Shown here: positions 22,767 to 35,000 of the stretch, piece by piece | How positions within the stretch are numbered: the first letter of the stretch is position 1 | How the letters are laid out: every line of letters begins with the position of its first letter | NCBI GenBank assembly: GCA_002118135.1 | Contig: BDIU01000340.1 | Location: 1 to 64,000 of the forward strand | DNA length: 64,000 bases | Direction: 5' to 3' | Origin: Trebouxia sp. TZW2008 | Lineage: Eukaryota > Chlorophyta > Trebouxiophyceae > Trebouxiales > Trebouxiaceae | The notes under the pieces: model-generated | What the model was told of the DNA's origin: nothing | The model's database searches: none | The model's input: the letters and a program-made list of their open reading frames with translations, nothing else | Program-made: the position numbers and the translations under genes

Positions 22767-24816
22767 ATGACGGATCTTGTGGGTGCACCTGTGCAAGTAA
22801 CTGCCGATCAGTTGGGGCTGCAGTTGGGGTGAGTTTCACGTGAAAGCGGTGCTCTTCGCTGCCGCACTGTATGTTCGCAAGTTGCGAAAAAAGCTTCGAC
22901 AGGCCTACAAGACGTGTCAGCAAGATTTTACCTGCAGGACTGAGTATGATGGCCACTTGGACTTTGATTTGGGCAATCTAGCAGCCTTCGATCCCAGCCC
23001 AGCGGACGCAGAACAGTTTGCAGCAGACCCTGATGCTGCCTGCTTGGCAGTTGCCGGCAGAATCACCCAGGCATTGGTCGCAAAGCTGTTTGCACTGCCT
23101 TCCGAGGCCGCCGATGTCGGCAGAATAGCTCAGTTGCCGGCTCCCACAACAGTATTGCCGCGCGCCAAGCCCATCCCTAAACCCAGGGAACCCACCAAAT
23201 GGGAGAAATTTGCACAGCAGAAGGGTATCAAGAAGCACAAGCGCAGCAGGGAGGTCTGGGATGAGGAGACTCAGGACTACAAGCGCCGCTTTGGCTTCAA
23301 AAGTGTCAATGATGATCGGCCAGCTATCATTGATGCAAAAGCATCTGATCAGGTCAGGGCGGCCAAAAAGGGTTTTCCTGTGCGTCTATGACCACCAAGC
23401 ACCAAGTCAAATGCGCAAAGAATGCCTTGCACACGACGGCTACAGTGTGCTGTTGTTGGCTGACAATGCTGCTACCGTTTTCTGCAGATCACAATAGCAC
23501 TCTTTGTTACTCCTCTTAGCGCATGTTTAGGTGTGTGGTCCAACGGTCTTGCCTTGTCAGGCTCTTTCATCATCTGCGTCATCTGCAGTTACCTTGACGC
23601 TGCTGTGCCTTGAAGCCTAGTGAAAATTGCCTTGGTGAGTGAAGCAAGGAGAAGAAGGCATCAGTACACAATGACTTGCACCAATTTGGTGCATCACTGT
23701 TGTGCTCTGCAAGCGCCTTCATGCTGCTGTGCCTCATAGCCTGGTGAGGTTCCCTTTGGCGATCAATGCAACAGGAAGACGGCATTAGCATACAATGCTA
23801 CTATGCCTTGCCTTAGCCCTATCAGTCATGACTGATCTTTGCAAACAACTTGACCTTCCTGAGCCTTTGCAGCCTGGTGAGGATCCCTTTGGCGAGCAGC
23901 GTAAGGAGAAGAAGGCCAGACTAGCTAGCCAGGAAGGCCGCCAGTTGAAGAATAAGCAAGCCAGTGATAAGGTTCACCGGAAACCTGCCTTGCCGGCTAC
24001 TCTGAAGCTTGCTGCCTCTCTGCCTGAGCATGGCAAGGGAGCCCCCACAAAAAAGCGAGAGCTCAAGCTTGATGTGAGTGCAATTCTTGCGCATGAGTCA
24101 CCATGTCTGCCATTCAGCTTTCCCAGGAAGATTCTGTAGGCTGAGTGGTGCATGCTTGCGTTCCCTGCTGTATACACTGTCTGGTTGCATCTCTGTCTAC
24201 TTGTTTGACTCTTTAACGTTGAACCACTGGCAGTGAATAGACCTGCAAGGTCAACAGCAAAATGCAGTGTGTGCTGGCCATGAAGTGCGTCTGCTTCAGC
24301 AGCACGGCAGGTCTGTTGACGTGGATGTGCGTTTGCATGCAGGTCAATTCAGCCTCGCGGCAGGCCGGTATATCCACAGCATCAATGGGCAAGTTTGATC
24401 ACCGGCTTCCAAATGAGAAAGAGGGTGAACGGCAACCTGCCATCAAAAGGCGCCAGTTCATGCCAGTGGCAGATAGCAAAGGCACTGAACGCAGCAACAC
24501 AGTGGCATTGGCTGACAGCATCCTCAGAGCAAAAGCTGATGACGTGTTGGACGTGCGTCATGCAATCGGCAAGATTGAGACTGAGAAGCGTGAGAAACGA
24601 AGTAAGGCCAGGGAAGAGGGTGATAGTGATAGGGGTCAAAGGGCAGGGCGGGGGAAGGGGGGTCAAAGGGGTGGCAGAGGTGGGTCTGCCAGGGGGGCCA
24701 GGGGTGGTGGCAGGGGTGGAGGTTCTGCCATGAGGGGTGGCAAAAGCGATAGGGGCAGGGCTTCTAAAGGGAGAGGTGGTCCTAGCGGTGGCAAGCGGGG
24801 TCGCGGCAAGCGCTGA
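22767..24816 (+). CDS. RRS1: RRS1-like ribosome biogenesis regulator with RGG-rich tail
   Basis: Four exons (22767-22828, 22938-23352, 23873-24073, 24343-24816) join in phase to 383 residues. The diagnostic order is LDFDLGNLAAFDPSP, then LPAPTTVLPRAKPIPKPREP, TKWEKFAQQKGIKK, a VWDEETQDYKRRFGFK block and PGEDPFGEQRKEKKAR. RRS1 works in the nucleolus with RPF2 to bring 5S RNP into pre-60S ribosomes (established for the family). The last 60 or so residues are an Arg/Gly repeat region (RGGRGG types), which would suit RNA binding or nucleolar retention. Exon 1 uses the strong donor GG|GTGAGT; the long open frame through intron 1 is not needed. Two decayed copies of the head of exon 3 sit in intron 2. 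Confidence 0.9.
23600..23800 (+). pseudogene. Two decayed copies of RRS1 exon 3 head
   Basis: Segments near 23602-23675 and 23722-23795 align with 23857-23925 across the acceptor and first codons of exon 3: CTGTGCCTT(C)A-AGCCT-GTGA, then an AGGAGAAGAAGGC-like stretch. Neither copy keeps a TGCAG acceptor or the frame. They are spaced about 120-130 bp apart. Confidence 0.6.
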
Positions 24817-25350
24817 GAGTGCATTCGGTCAATGTTGATGTTAGACACAGGTCATTGTGTAGAGTGATTTTGATATTTCAGGGCAGTAGTGATGGCAGCA
24901 TGTGTATTGCAGCTTCCTAGTGCACAGTTGCAACATTCAGCTGTCTGAGTCTGCAAAGTTATGTGTGTCATTGCTTGATATACATGATTTTCCAACTTTA
25001 TATTTACCATATCTTAGTTGCAAGTGCTGATCTTTGCCTTTGCATTGTGATTTATCCTGAATGTCAGCACTCTGTTGTTTACTGAATCGAGCCAGGGTGG
25101 AACATAAACCGGCAGTGATTAAAGTTTGAACTCGTGAGCTGCATTCAGTACACGGATCAGAAACGGCTTGTGTAACGCAATAAATAAATAAAATGTTAAG
25201 GATGTCAGCCTTTTCAAAACATGTCTGTATCAGGCAGGAATCTGTGACATGCAATGCCGGCTATTGTTGAAGTCAGTATGTATGACAATGTAAGGGTAGT
25301 CAGCTGCAACATAGCTGCCTCTCTGCTGCTATATGCAGCACAGAAGCACA
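24817..25350. other. Convergent 3' intergenic region
   Basis: Lies between RRS1 (plus) and topoisomerase VI B (minus). AT-rich stretches around 25170-25200 may be 3' UTR signals. Nothing else is supported. Confidence 0.5.
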
Positions 25351-28300
25351 TTACGCTGGCTGCAGCAGCTTCAGCACACACACATTGCTGTGCAGCTCAG
25401 GTCCATATTCGTGCTGGGCTCCAAGGGGCATCAAGCATACATCTTGCCTTGCAGCCTCTGCAATGCCCTGCTGCATCTGATACTCTAGAGCCTGCATCAA
25501 GATTTTAGCCATGTGGTGTATCACGTGCTTACAATGTAGCACATGCATGCAAACTCTGCATGCATGACACTGCACCACCTGACCAAAGGACTCCTTGCAA
25601 CACATTGGCCTTGAACTTGCCACAATTATATGACACCTAATCTCAAGACTCCTCGTCATTTCGGTTTCTGGGCATCAGAATTTGTGCTGGGCATGTCAGC
25701 TATAGCCTAGTCTAGTTTGAAGGCGCAGAGCGTGAAATGCACAGCAACACAGTTGCAGCATGGCAATCAATGGGGCACAGCAGTAGCAGCACCTGGTTGC
25801 AGCTTAGCCTGATAGACAATTCAGCACCTAAAATCTCCAGTGCCACAAAATCATGCTGCACAGGGCAAGCAGCCTTACTGTGCCAGGGATGGGGAGGGAC
25901 CATCTTGAATGCAAAACACATACCATGTCAGTATCTATTCTTTCCACATACTCCGTCAGTCTTTGGGCCAGAGTAGATTCCACAGTCTCCCCTCGGGTGA
26001 CAGCGCTCAAGATGTCTTCCTTCTCTTCAAGGCGGCGGCGCTTGTTGCCCACAGCTGGGGTCTGAGACATGCTTTGCAGGACCTTGAAGACTGCAGCCGC
26101 TGCATTGGGAATGTACTTGGTCAGGTTCTTGCGCCGCAGCTTCTGCTCACGTGCAGCCTGCTGGCGGGTGATCTTTACTTTCAGCTGCAGGTCAGCAATC
26201 ATACTGTTGACCGCAATTGTAGCAATCACACTGTTCACCTCAACTGTAGCAATAAACACGAGCTGAAGCTTCACAGACGTACATTTAGGTGGTAACTCTG
26301 GGGTGACCCAGATGCATTTGTTACAGCGTATCAGAGAGCACAGCATGGTAGGGGCGTATTCAGACAGCCTTGCATTTATAACTTGTTTAACTCAGGTGAG
26401 ACAGAAGTCTTGCACGTGAAGAAACAGGATAGGCTGCACGCAATGAAACAGATAGCATACCTGTAGACCACATTGCTGAATGGCGTGCTTCACTGCATGC
26501 ACCAGCTCATCCATATCATCAGCTGCAAACAGCATTCTCTGCTAAGCTGCAAGCATGTGACGGCTTCTGAAGACCATGTCAAAACGCATGAAATACATAT
26601 GCATGGCAGTGCGAGACAAGAGTCAAGGTGAGCATCATGATCAAGCAATGGTTTTGCGCATTCTGCAGATACGTTCTACAAGGAGTCAATTTGCACAGCG
26701 CCAAGGTCAGATGCTCCAGCATTTGATCATCAACAGTAGCAGGCAGTGCTATACCTATGTACTCCTTGCCTGCACCCTTGTAGGGTATCTTGGTGCTGAC
26801 AATGCTGACAAAGACGCCTATCTTATCGCTGCCCTGGTTGATCTTGTAGGCTGCCCAGTTGATACGCTTCAACGCAGTCTTGGTGATAACATCTGAGCCT
26901 CCCTGCAGAAAGGCACCTTTGAGCCTTCCTTCAGCAAGTGATCACTGATGCATCAGCCTCATTACTCATGTCAGAGTGCCTCATCAAATGTTTGCATGAG
27001 GTGCCAGTGAAGCAAAGCAATGCTGAGCTATAGCAGGCAACAAGGCAAGATGTGCAGTAGCTTGCATGCCTCAAACAAGAGGAGAGTACAAGTGGTACAC
27101 ACTGCAATTACAGTTACGGTTTTGTCCAATGATGGCATGCCTCAGCTGAATCTCCTTGGGTCGCATCAGGTACCAGTCAAATAGAAGCAGTGCTCAGGTG
27201 TTGCTAGAAAGCATGCAATGCATCCTGCCACTTGCTTACCTCAAACAAGAGGGGAATGCGGTTGGCAAAGCGATACACATTGATGCCAGGCTTGATGTCT
27301 CGCCCGCCAATGCTAACAGCTGCTCCAACAATGAAGGAGTGCCCTTCCAACACACGAGTGTCGCCTGCAACAAATGCGTATGAGCACCAATAAGGGCATC
27401 AGCAGCCCTCATCAAGTCACAACACAACAGTATGTTCAGGAAGAGTTGCTTAACACCAAGCTGCTGAGTGCTTTTGCAACGCTGGCAGAGTGTTTATGAC
27501 ATCGACCAGGTTATTCCCTGAGTTTTGTGAGTGATCTAATGTCTGAATCACCATGGGCTACTGACTGCTTTTGCACAGCTGGCAGACTTCTGAGAACATC
27601 AGTGTTTTGCTTCTCAAAATCCATGGCTGGATCTGTGCATTGCTATGGACTCGTACCTTGGTGAGTGGCAACCATGTCAGGTCTCAGCTCCTTCATGATG
27701 CCCAGGCGCAGATTGTATTCACCTGAACAGTATCTCAGTTTGGTCAGTGATTGAGCTATTTGCATTGGCAGGAGTGGTGGAGTCGGTCACGACAAGCAGT
27801 TTTTCAACGACAGCTCAATATGACATGCTAGTTGTGACTTGATGAAGGCAGCTACAGCCAATGACTTGCTGAAGCAGCTGAATCTGATATGATGATTGAT
27901 CAGTGATGGCAAACTGCTGGGCTGAGACAATAGTGATTTCTCTTGGTGACAACTGCTTTGATTACCAAGAAAATTGTCCTGACATCAAGTCGTCCTTGCT
28001 CAGAAGCAGCACTGCAGTCCGAACGTTTTGATCGGTTCCAAGTTCATTGTCCTTACATTGGGCATGACCTTATATTGAGTGTTCTTGTCAAGAGGAAGTA
28101 CTGTATCTGCCTTTCTTACAGAACAAAATGGACTTGTTACCTGCTGGGCTGAGATGAGATCCATCTGGGTCCTTGAACTTGGCCTCATGCAGCAGTTGAT
28201 GCAGCCTTGTGATCTGCTTGGTGTCCAATTCCCCTGGGTGGGTGTCCATGTCCGCGCCAATGCGCAGCTCATCAATCAGACGCCCTGAAGCAACACATGC

Positions 28301-31300
28301 ACAGTGCCTCTCTGCCATACATGCAAACAAAGCAGCGACTTTTGTCGTGGTCCTTGCCATGCTCAACGTCCAGAATGTGGCTCTGAATGCAATGGCAGCA
28401 CCAACAGGCTATATGAGAAGTCTGCTTGACACTGCGCTGCTTGCATACTACAGTCTAAGCCTTTTGATTTGACTTTGTGAAAAGCAGCTACAGTACAGAC
28501 AGTCTATATGCCCCTACATTGGGTCTCTCGTAGAGCTTTGAATGATGTCCTGTGGGCCCCCTGCTGGGTCGCTGAAGAGATGTTCAATGTGAACAGTAAT
28601 TAAACATACACTGTAAACAGTCACCAAAAGTATGCTGCGCTATCAGCTAGGTACCTGCATACTCCTTGGAGATGCAAGAGAACTCCTTGTACAAGAAGTT
28701 CTGCAGGGTGCTAGCAGTAGTGCTAGCAGCTAGACGCTTCACTAGCTCCAGATCCACAGAAGCTGGGTGATGCTTGACCTCCTGCTTCGCACAGGAAGCA
28801 ACTCAAATTCTGGTGGTGTACATATAGTGGGGGTCCACTTTACACACTCTGCATACGTGATTAGCAATTTTGAAGTGGTTAAGCATATAGACTCTGGCTG
28901 CCTGCATGAGTTCAGGCATGCGGAGTCTATATGCAGAGCGTACAGAGTCTGCATGAGTGGGCGTTGCATAATGGGAACGCTTGCATTGGCGCATCAGCTG
29001 TTGGCTGCATGGGACTGGCTCAGCACAGCACACTGGCTAGCATGCCCAACATCATTGATGAGCTGCGGATGAGCCGCAGACGAGCCACAAAACATCCTAG
29101 ACATGCTGCAACAGTAGCGACATGCATGGCTGTTACTAGACTTCAGCTCTGCTGCTGCACATCAGATGCATATCACTGTTAGTAAGGCATGGTCCATGAG
29201 TATTATCATTCATGCGTGGTACTAGACTTCAGCTCTGCTGCTGCAAAGTAGATGCATGTGTCACTGTCAATAGGCATGTCCAGGATAGTTAATGCACAAT
29301 TGTTGTTGAGCTTCACCTTGTCTGCTGCGCATTGTGTGCATATTTCACAGTCAACTTGGCATGTCCAGATAATTGATGCATGGTTGTTGTTGAACTTTAG
29401 CTCCTCTGCTGCGCATCAGATGCATGCGCCACTGCCAGTGAGGCATGTTGAGGAGAGTTGGTTCATGAGCGTTTGGCTGCTGTTTTGAGAGCAGCAGGCA
29501 TAGGCTGCCTCTATACACAACAGCTCGTATTGTGATGCCTAATGGCGTAGGCTTTTCTTGATCTTTTACGAGCGTTTGCCTGGCAGCTGAACAGAGGACA
29601 CACCTTGGGAGGTGAAGGCATCTTGTCAGTGCGCCTCACAAAAGTAATGTTGACGCTGTTCTTCTGGTCCTCTGCATTATAGCTGAAGCTGAACTGGGCG
29701 TAGGGTGTGATCACAGCAATCTGTCGCATGTATCTAAGAATCTTAGCCCTGTAATACTGCCAATTGCCCAGAATTGTCACACTCAGCTCTGCGCCATGCC
29801 ATTTCTGGGGATTGCTTTCCTCTTTATGCATATGTACATGAGGCTCATTCCTGCAGCAGAAATTGAGTCACTGCCAACTGCGCTACATATGACAGGCTCA
29901 AAGACTGGCCCAGCATGACATCCAATAGCCCCCTTGCATATGCTGGACCAGCTGTCAGTGCAACAGCAGCAGCAACAGAAGCAGCAACAGGAGCAGCACC
30001 TGGCGCAGCCGCTGATTACCTTAAATCTTGCATGTCAGTTTTATCAATATCAAATTTGCCATCTGTCATGTTTGCTGGAACGCAGCTGACAAGGGCAGCA
30101 GTTTGTTACCTACTTGTGGATGTCAATGTCCAGTTTGTAGTAGGCAATGTATGCCTGCTTCTTGGTAGCACTGCGTATCTCTATGGGCAATCCTGTGCTC
30201 ATCTTAGACCAGATGAGTGCCATCTTGGCTCCCAGTCCAAATTTGCCTCTTGTCTGCTGCACACCATATTTTGTCCCAGACAAGACTCGCCCTAGCAGAT
30301 TTGGAATGTCCTTGTCTGGCATCCCCATGCCATTGTCCTAGGAAGCAAAGAACACTGTCAGGTCATTGCATGGCCAGTCATACTCAAGCTGTTGCTGGGA
30401 TCATTGTCGATTGTAGTGGCTGTGGTTTTGAGGGTGTGGTTGTGCCTTCAAGGTTGCTTTTTTGGTTGTGATTGTGGTTGTGATCATAAAGCGGTTGTGG
30501 CTTGGGTTGTGGTTGTGGTTGTGTTGGCCAGCAGAGCACAGCAAGAGCTCAAAGCGAAGGAGACTTCCACTGAAGCGAAACAAAGTCAACTGTGAACGTC
30601 CTCTAAGTCACGCAGCAGGCACTCACCTTAACAGTCACCTTGTAGAACACTTTGGCCCCTCTAGATGCTGCAGCTGCCCTCTTGACCTCCAGCTCCTTTT
30701 TCTTTGTTTCCAGCAAGCTAGCGTTGTCCCCTGCCTGCCTTGCATGCAAAATGCAATGTTTCATCTATGCCAACAAAGACTCCAATGGCATTCAGTGAAG
30801 AGTTACAGATCCAGTTGGGTTGCCTCTAGCCGTGAAGCTTGCCTGAGTAAAGGTTTTCTCTAGCTTTTCAAGCTCTTTGGCCTCTTTAGCAAGGCGTTTC
30901 TGCAGACAGTTACTATTTCTGACTGCAATGCTGAAGTAATTGCTGGGCGACATAATGAAAAGGATGTGGCGTATACTTTACGAGCATCATCTGTCTCAAA
31001 GTCCTGGTAAAGCTCTTCATCCAGCCGCTCATGATTGTCAATCCCCCTGATTCTGTTCAAGCGCTTCTGGCTGATTTCTTCCCTGCGCATGGCAAGTAGC
31101 TATTGGTCTGGCATGTACTACGCAGGTGTAAACTGTCAAGCTTGTGCATTGACAGGGAGACTTAACACAGCTGTAAAGTAGCAAACCTACAAGGTGATTG
31201 CAATATCGGGCAGCTGACCAATGCTCTCCGCAGCGTCCAGAGAGTTCTCGACAAGCTCTCTGACGCTTGTGTACAGGCACTTGCCAGGCTGCAGCACCAA

Positions 31301-31458
31301 CACGCTCAGACACAGGTTCAAGGACAGAAGACTTTGAGGTTGATGGCCTGGAAGCCGTGTCTTGAGCTTACGTTGTCGAAGCCTGCAATGTTCTTGTTTT
31401 CAGCGAAGAATTCGGCTGGGCTCTTCTGCTGCAGCACGTCCGCCTTTCGCTTTGACAT
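25351..31458 (-). CDS. TOP6B: DNA topoisomerase VI subunit B
   Basis: Fifteen exons (31372-31458, 31191-31288, 30977-31082, 30843-30899, 30627-30734, 30114-30337, 29604-29850, 28655-28781, 28141-28284, 27657-27722, 27240-27364, 26755-26902, 26461-26522, 25924-26184, 25351-25491) join in phase to 666 residues, close to the plant length. Bergerat-fold ATPase motifs are intact: RELVENSLDAA near residue 39, DNGMGMP at 153 and GKFGLGAK at 183. The transducer domain carries KRINWAAYKINQ and IVSTKIPYKGAGKEYIG. With the TOP6A/SPO11-like partner it decatenates DNA, and in plants it is needed for endoreduplication. Intron 4 has a GC donor (CAG|GCAAGC), chosen because it keeps frame with the next acceptor. 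Intron 7 holds a minisatellite and a hairpin, and intron 9 holds a MITE. Confidence 0.95.
27061..27090 (-). pseudogene. Partial copy of TOP6B exon 11 tail
   Basis: The stretch CCTCAAACAAGAGG with its flanks matches the 3' end of exon 11 plus its donor at 27231-27260, but sits about 170 bp downstream in the next intron. The donor in the copy is mutated. Confidence 0.5.
27931..28103. mobile_element. MITE copy 6 (opposite orientation)
   Basis: Begins near TAGTGATTTCTCTTGG, ends AGTACTG/TA at 28103-28105, and carries TGTCCTTA-type repeats, the reverse complement of the other copies. In TOP6B intron 9, 38 nt from the donor. Confidence 0.75.
28883..28934. repeat. Inverted repeat in TOP6B intron 7
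   Basis: GCATATAGACTC at 28883 pairs with GAGTCTATATGC ending at 28934. An inner GCCTG/CAGGC extends the stem to about 22 bp with a few mismatches and an 8 nt loop. Confidence 0.65.
29105..29470. repeat. Minisatellite in TOP6B intron 7
   Basis: Four diverged units of about 85-95 bp share GCATG, ACTTCAGCTCTGCTGCTGC and CAGATGCAT elements. Confidence 0.7.
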
Positions 31459-32061
31459 GATTGCAGCACAAGCACGTTCGAGGCCTGGTTAGGTCAAGTA
31501 TGCCAGATCACAGCAGCTTGAACGACACATAGACGCTTGGATCCTGAGCAACGACGAGCCGTCTGAGCAAATCCTGTACCATACTCTGGTGAGCTGTCGC
31601 GATGTCAGCTGCGGGAGTGTTATTGCTGTGCTCGTAGGCTTTGGGTCATTTGCACCAATCTGATGATTCAAACTTTCATGATGCATCACCTCTTGCTGCA
31701 GCAGGTGGCCACAACATGCTTGCGCTCAGGCAGATTTGACTTTTGCAAAGCACTCAACACTCACATTGAGCAATGCAAGCACCGTTGTTGCTGGGCGTTG
31801 TTCACGTCTTGACATTTGTCCTGATGCGACAGCTTAGCATGCAAATGCAGATTTAACCAGGATCAGTGTCATTTATAGCTTTGCAGCCTGTTCTGCACAG
31901 CCATTGGCGCCCCATTTGAGGGTTCTGTGTAGTAAATCCGGTGCATGCCTACGAGGAAAGCCTGACGAATCTCAAGGCAGCTTGTGCTGTGATGCGACAA
32001 AGCGATTTCACTCTAATTCCATTTCAGCAGTATTAATTTCAGTAATAAACAATGGTTGCAT
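31459..32061. other. Intergenic region between TRM5 3' end and TOP6B start
   Basis: Both flanking genes are on the minus strand, so this region holds the TOP6B promoter and the TRM5 3' flank. No gene or strong motif was seen. Confidence 0.5.
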
Positions 32062-35000
32062 TCACGTCCGCTGCCTCTTGTTTTGCTGCAATGCAGCTTC
32101 GTGATCAACATCTGACGGTGCTTGCACGTCGCTGCCAGTGCTGCCGTCTTTGCTTGTCATATTGTCAGCAGCAAAGGCAACTCCAGGTGGGACATGGAAG
32201 CTGAGGCAGAGCATCCTTTTATTTGGTGCAACCAGACGCACATCATGCACTTGCATAGCATTGTCTAGAGGCCCACCCAAAGCAGTCTCCACACGGTTCT
32301 GGACATCTGCAGCAAGTGACTCACTGTCATGCTGCCTGCAATGCTTGCTTGGTATATAGACCAAGGCCTCGGATGGCAGCAGTTGCACACAACACAACAA
32401 GAAGGCAGTCATGTATGGCAAGCTTGGATAGCCCCAAGGATCTGTATAGCAGAATGTCTGCCAGGCCTAACATGATGACATGTAGCGACGTAATGACAGC
32501 TGACCTGCAATGCTCTCATCTTTCCATTGGAAGCAGTAGCAGTGGACCAAGATGGTAGCAGTTGCACGAAGCACAACAAGGCGACAGCCATTGAGGAAGG
32601 CTAACGGGGTCAGGACTTGCTGTCGTGCAAAGAGTCTGCCATGCCTGACATGCTGACATGCACCAATGACAAATTGCTGATATGAAATGCACATCATGAA
32701 TTTTGCTGGCAGATATGATGACAGCTCACCTGCGATGCTCTCATCCTTGCGCTGGAAGCAGTAGCAGTGCAGCAAGGGCAGGCAGCCCTCCCAATCACTC
32801 CTGCTGAAAGCACCTTTGAAAGCATCCAAGAACTCTATGGCAGATGCAGGTAGGTTCATGATGGCGTGATCAAAGGCAGGGCGCCTATCTGGAGCTGAGG
32901 GCTGTGCTGCAGACTCTCCAGACTGTTGTGCAGGCTCTGCATCTGCAGAGCAAACTTGAAATTGTACAGAAATTTATCTTGATAAGGACAACCGAGATAA
33001 GGATGTTCTCGTTGTAAAAGACAAGGCACTTCAGCATCACTGCGTTCTGACTGCTGTGATACCCCTGAGTCAGGACATTTTGACATAAGACACTTTATTT
33101 GATGACCAATGCAATTGTTTGCAAGAGATACTACGTTGTACATGGTGGCAGCTGTGACAACCTGTGCTGCTACAGTGTAATGGTGAACACGTTCCAATTA
33201 GACAACACATTTTCATTGTGACGTCATGCACAAGCCTGGCAAAACAAGACTTGTGCCGCACAGCCCTAGCTAATGTGCCAAAAAACGAAAAGAGTACCTA
33301 AATTGTGCTGCTTCTGTACAAGATGAACTTTGTACCAGCACAAGGACGTTCTGGGCATGCCGGACTTGCACTGTCCATGCAAGAAGGACAACCGCAAGCT
33401 GCACAAGATGCGTGGATCACTGTCTGACTTTGTCGGGTGTAGCTTACTGACCTAATCTGCCTTCAGGCTGAGCAGCTTGAATTGATGCACCGCAGTGCTG
33501 TCGAATGAATGCCCTGCCGTCCATGTTGAATGCAGTCACCCTACTGTGGACCTTGTTCAGCTTGATGTTCTGCTCAAGATACTTGAAGCTGTCAGGGTTG
33601 AGGTCATTAGCAAGGACCTGTAATAAGGAAACTTTATAACCAATAGTCCACTCAACACCAGTCTACCAACAAGTAGGCTGCACATCACTAGCCAAGACAA
33701 CATAAAGATAGGCATACAATTCAACCAGGTTCAACTTCAGCATTGACTGTTGCAATGGCCATGAAATGTTCTTCACAAACAAACTTCTTTCTGATGCTTA
33801 TTGCAGGAAAGAGAAGTCACAATCAATTCTGCATGTCAGGCATATGTCAGCTGGAACATGCTGAAGCTGCTCGCACCTTACAGCCTTGCTGGGATGCAGG
33901 GATGGCAAAAGGGCCAATGCCTGCCATCACATCCAGGACCACTTCACCAGGCTTGAAGGTGTCGACTAGTCGCTTGTGCTCACTCTCCAACCGAGAGTTC
34001 CAGTACACCTGAAGGTTCACACCATTCAAAACAAAGTTTGGCCTTATGCAGGCTCAGCTACTGACACGCACGTACACAATCACATTGACTTTGGCCATTA
34101 TTGAGATGAGCTTTTGCATACAATGAAGCAACACTGGGCATTGCTTTGCAAGATATATGCACCCACACTGCATCTGCAAATGCTGTGCACTTATGGACTT
34201 GCAGTGTGCAAGTTGGTGGAAGAGATTAAGACGTGCCTTTGCATAGTCAAGCTTGAAGCGTGCTGTATGTTGCTTGACTTCAGTTTCTAAATCAGATCTC
34301 CCAGCAATGACATCCATCTGGAAGACTCTGTACTCATTCTCGATATTGCCCACCTGAAGGTGCACACGCCAAAGCTCAACACATCAGAATGGTCCATTGC
34401 AATTCTCTGCTACATGGCATGTGTAACTTGCATAAGCAGACTGTCTGAAAAGCAAGCTGTACCTTGTTGACAACAGTTTTGATGTGTGAGTTCTTGTCTA
34501 GCAACACCTGCGACAGTGAAATTTGGCACGTCATGTTGCAGCTAACCATGTCATCTTGAGTGAAACGTAAACAGCATAGCTGCAGAGCAGCTGCTGCAAG
34601 ACCAGCATGCCTGTACTGGTTGTAAAACGGCTGATATCAATGGAGGCACCTGTCCAATGATGTGCTTGTACGGCAATAGCTCATCTCTGAGGTTCATGTG
34701 GGCAATGTGTCCAATTGTTTCAAACGCATGCGGCACCTCCTCAATATCATCAGGAACCACTCTCTGCAGAACATCACGAAGTCTTGTGGGCACCAGCCGC
34801 TAGCACGTTAATGAGAGTAATAAGTACACCTGCCAGCACATGTGCTAGGTGTGTGTGGCCTAAGTCATGTCTTGCCAGGCAGGCTTGTTCTGAGCGTCTT
34901 TGTAGGGAACACTACATTGAGAGTGCACTGCTACATGGTCCATGCGTAGAGGTGTGTGCGTACCCTGATCACTTCCTCTGCTGACAGTTGGTCATAGCCA

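Noticed and set aside
22840..23391. RRS1 starting inside intron 1 at the long open frame
   Set aside because: The frame is open by chance; the upstream exon with a strong GTGAGT donor and matching phase gives a better N-terminus.
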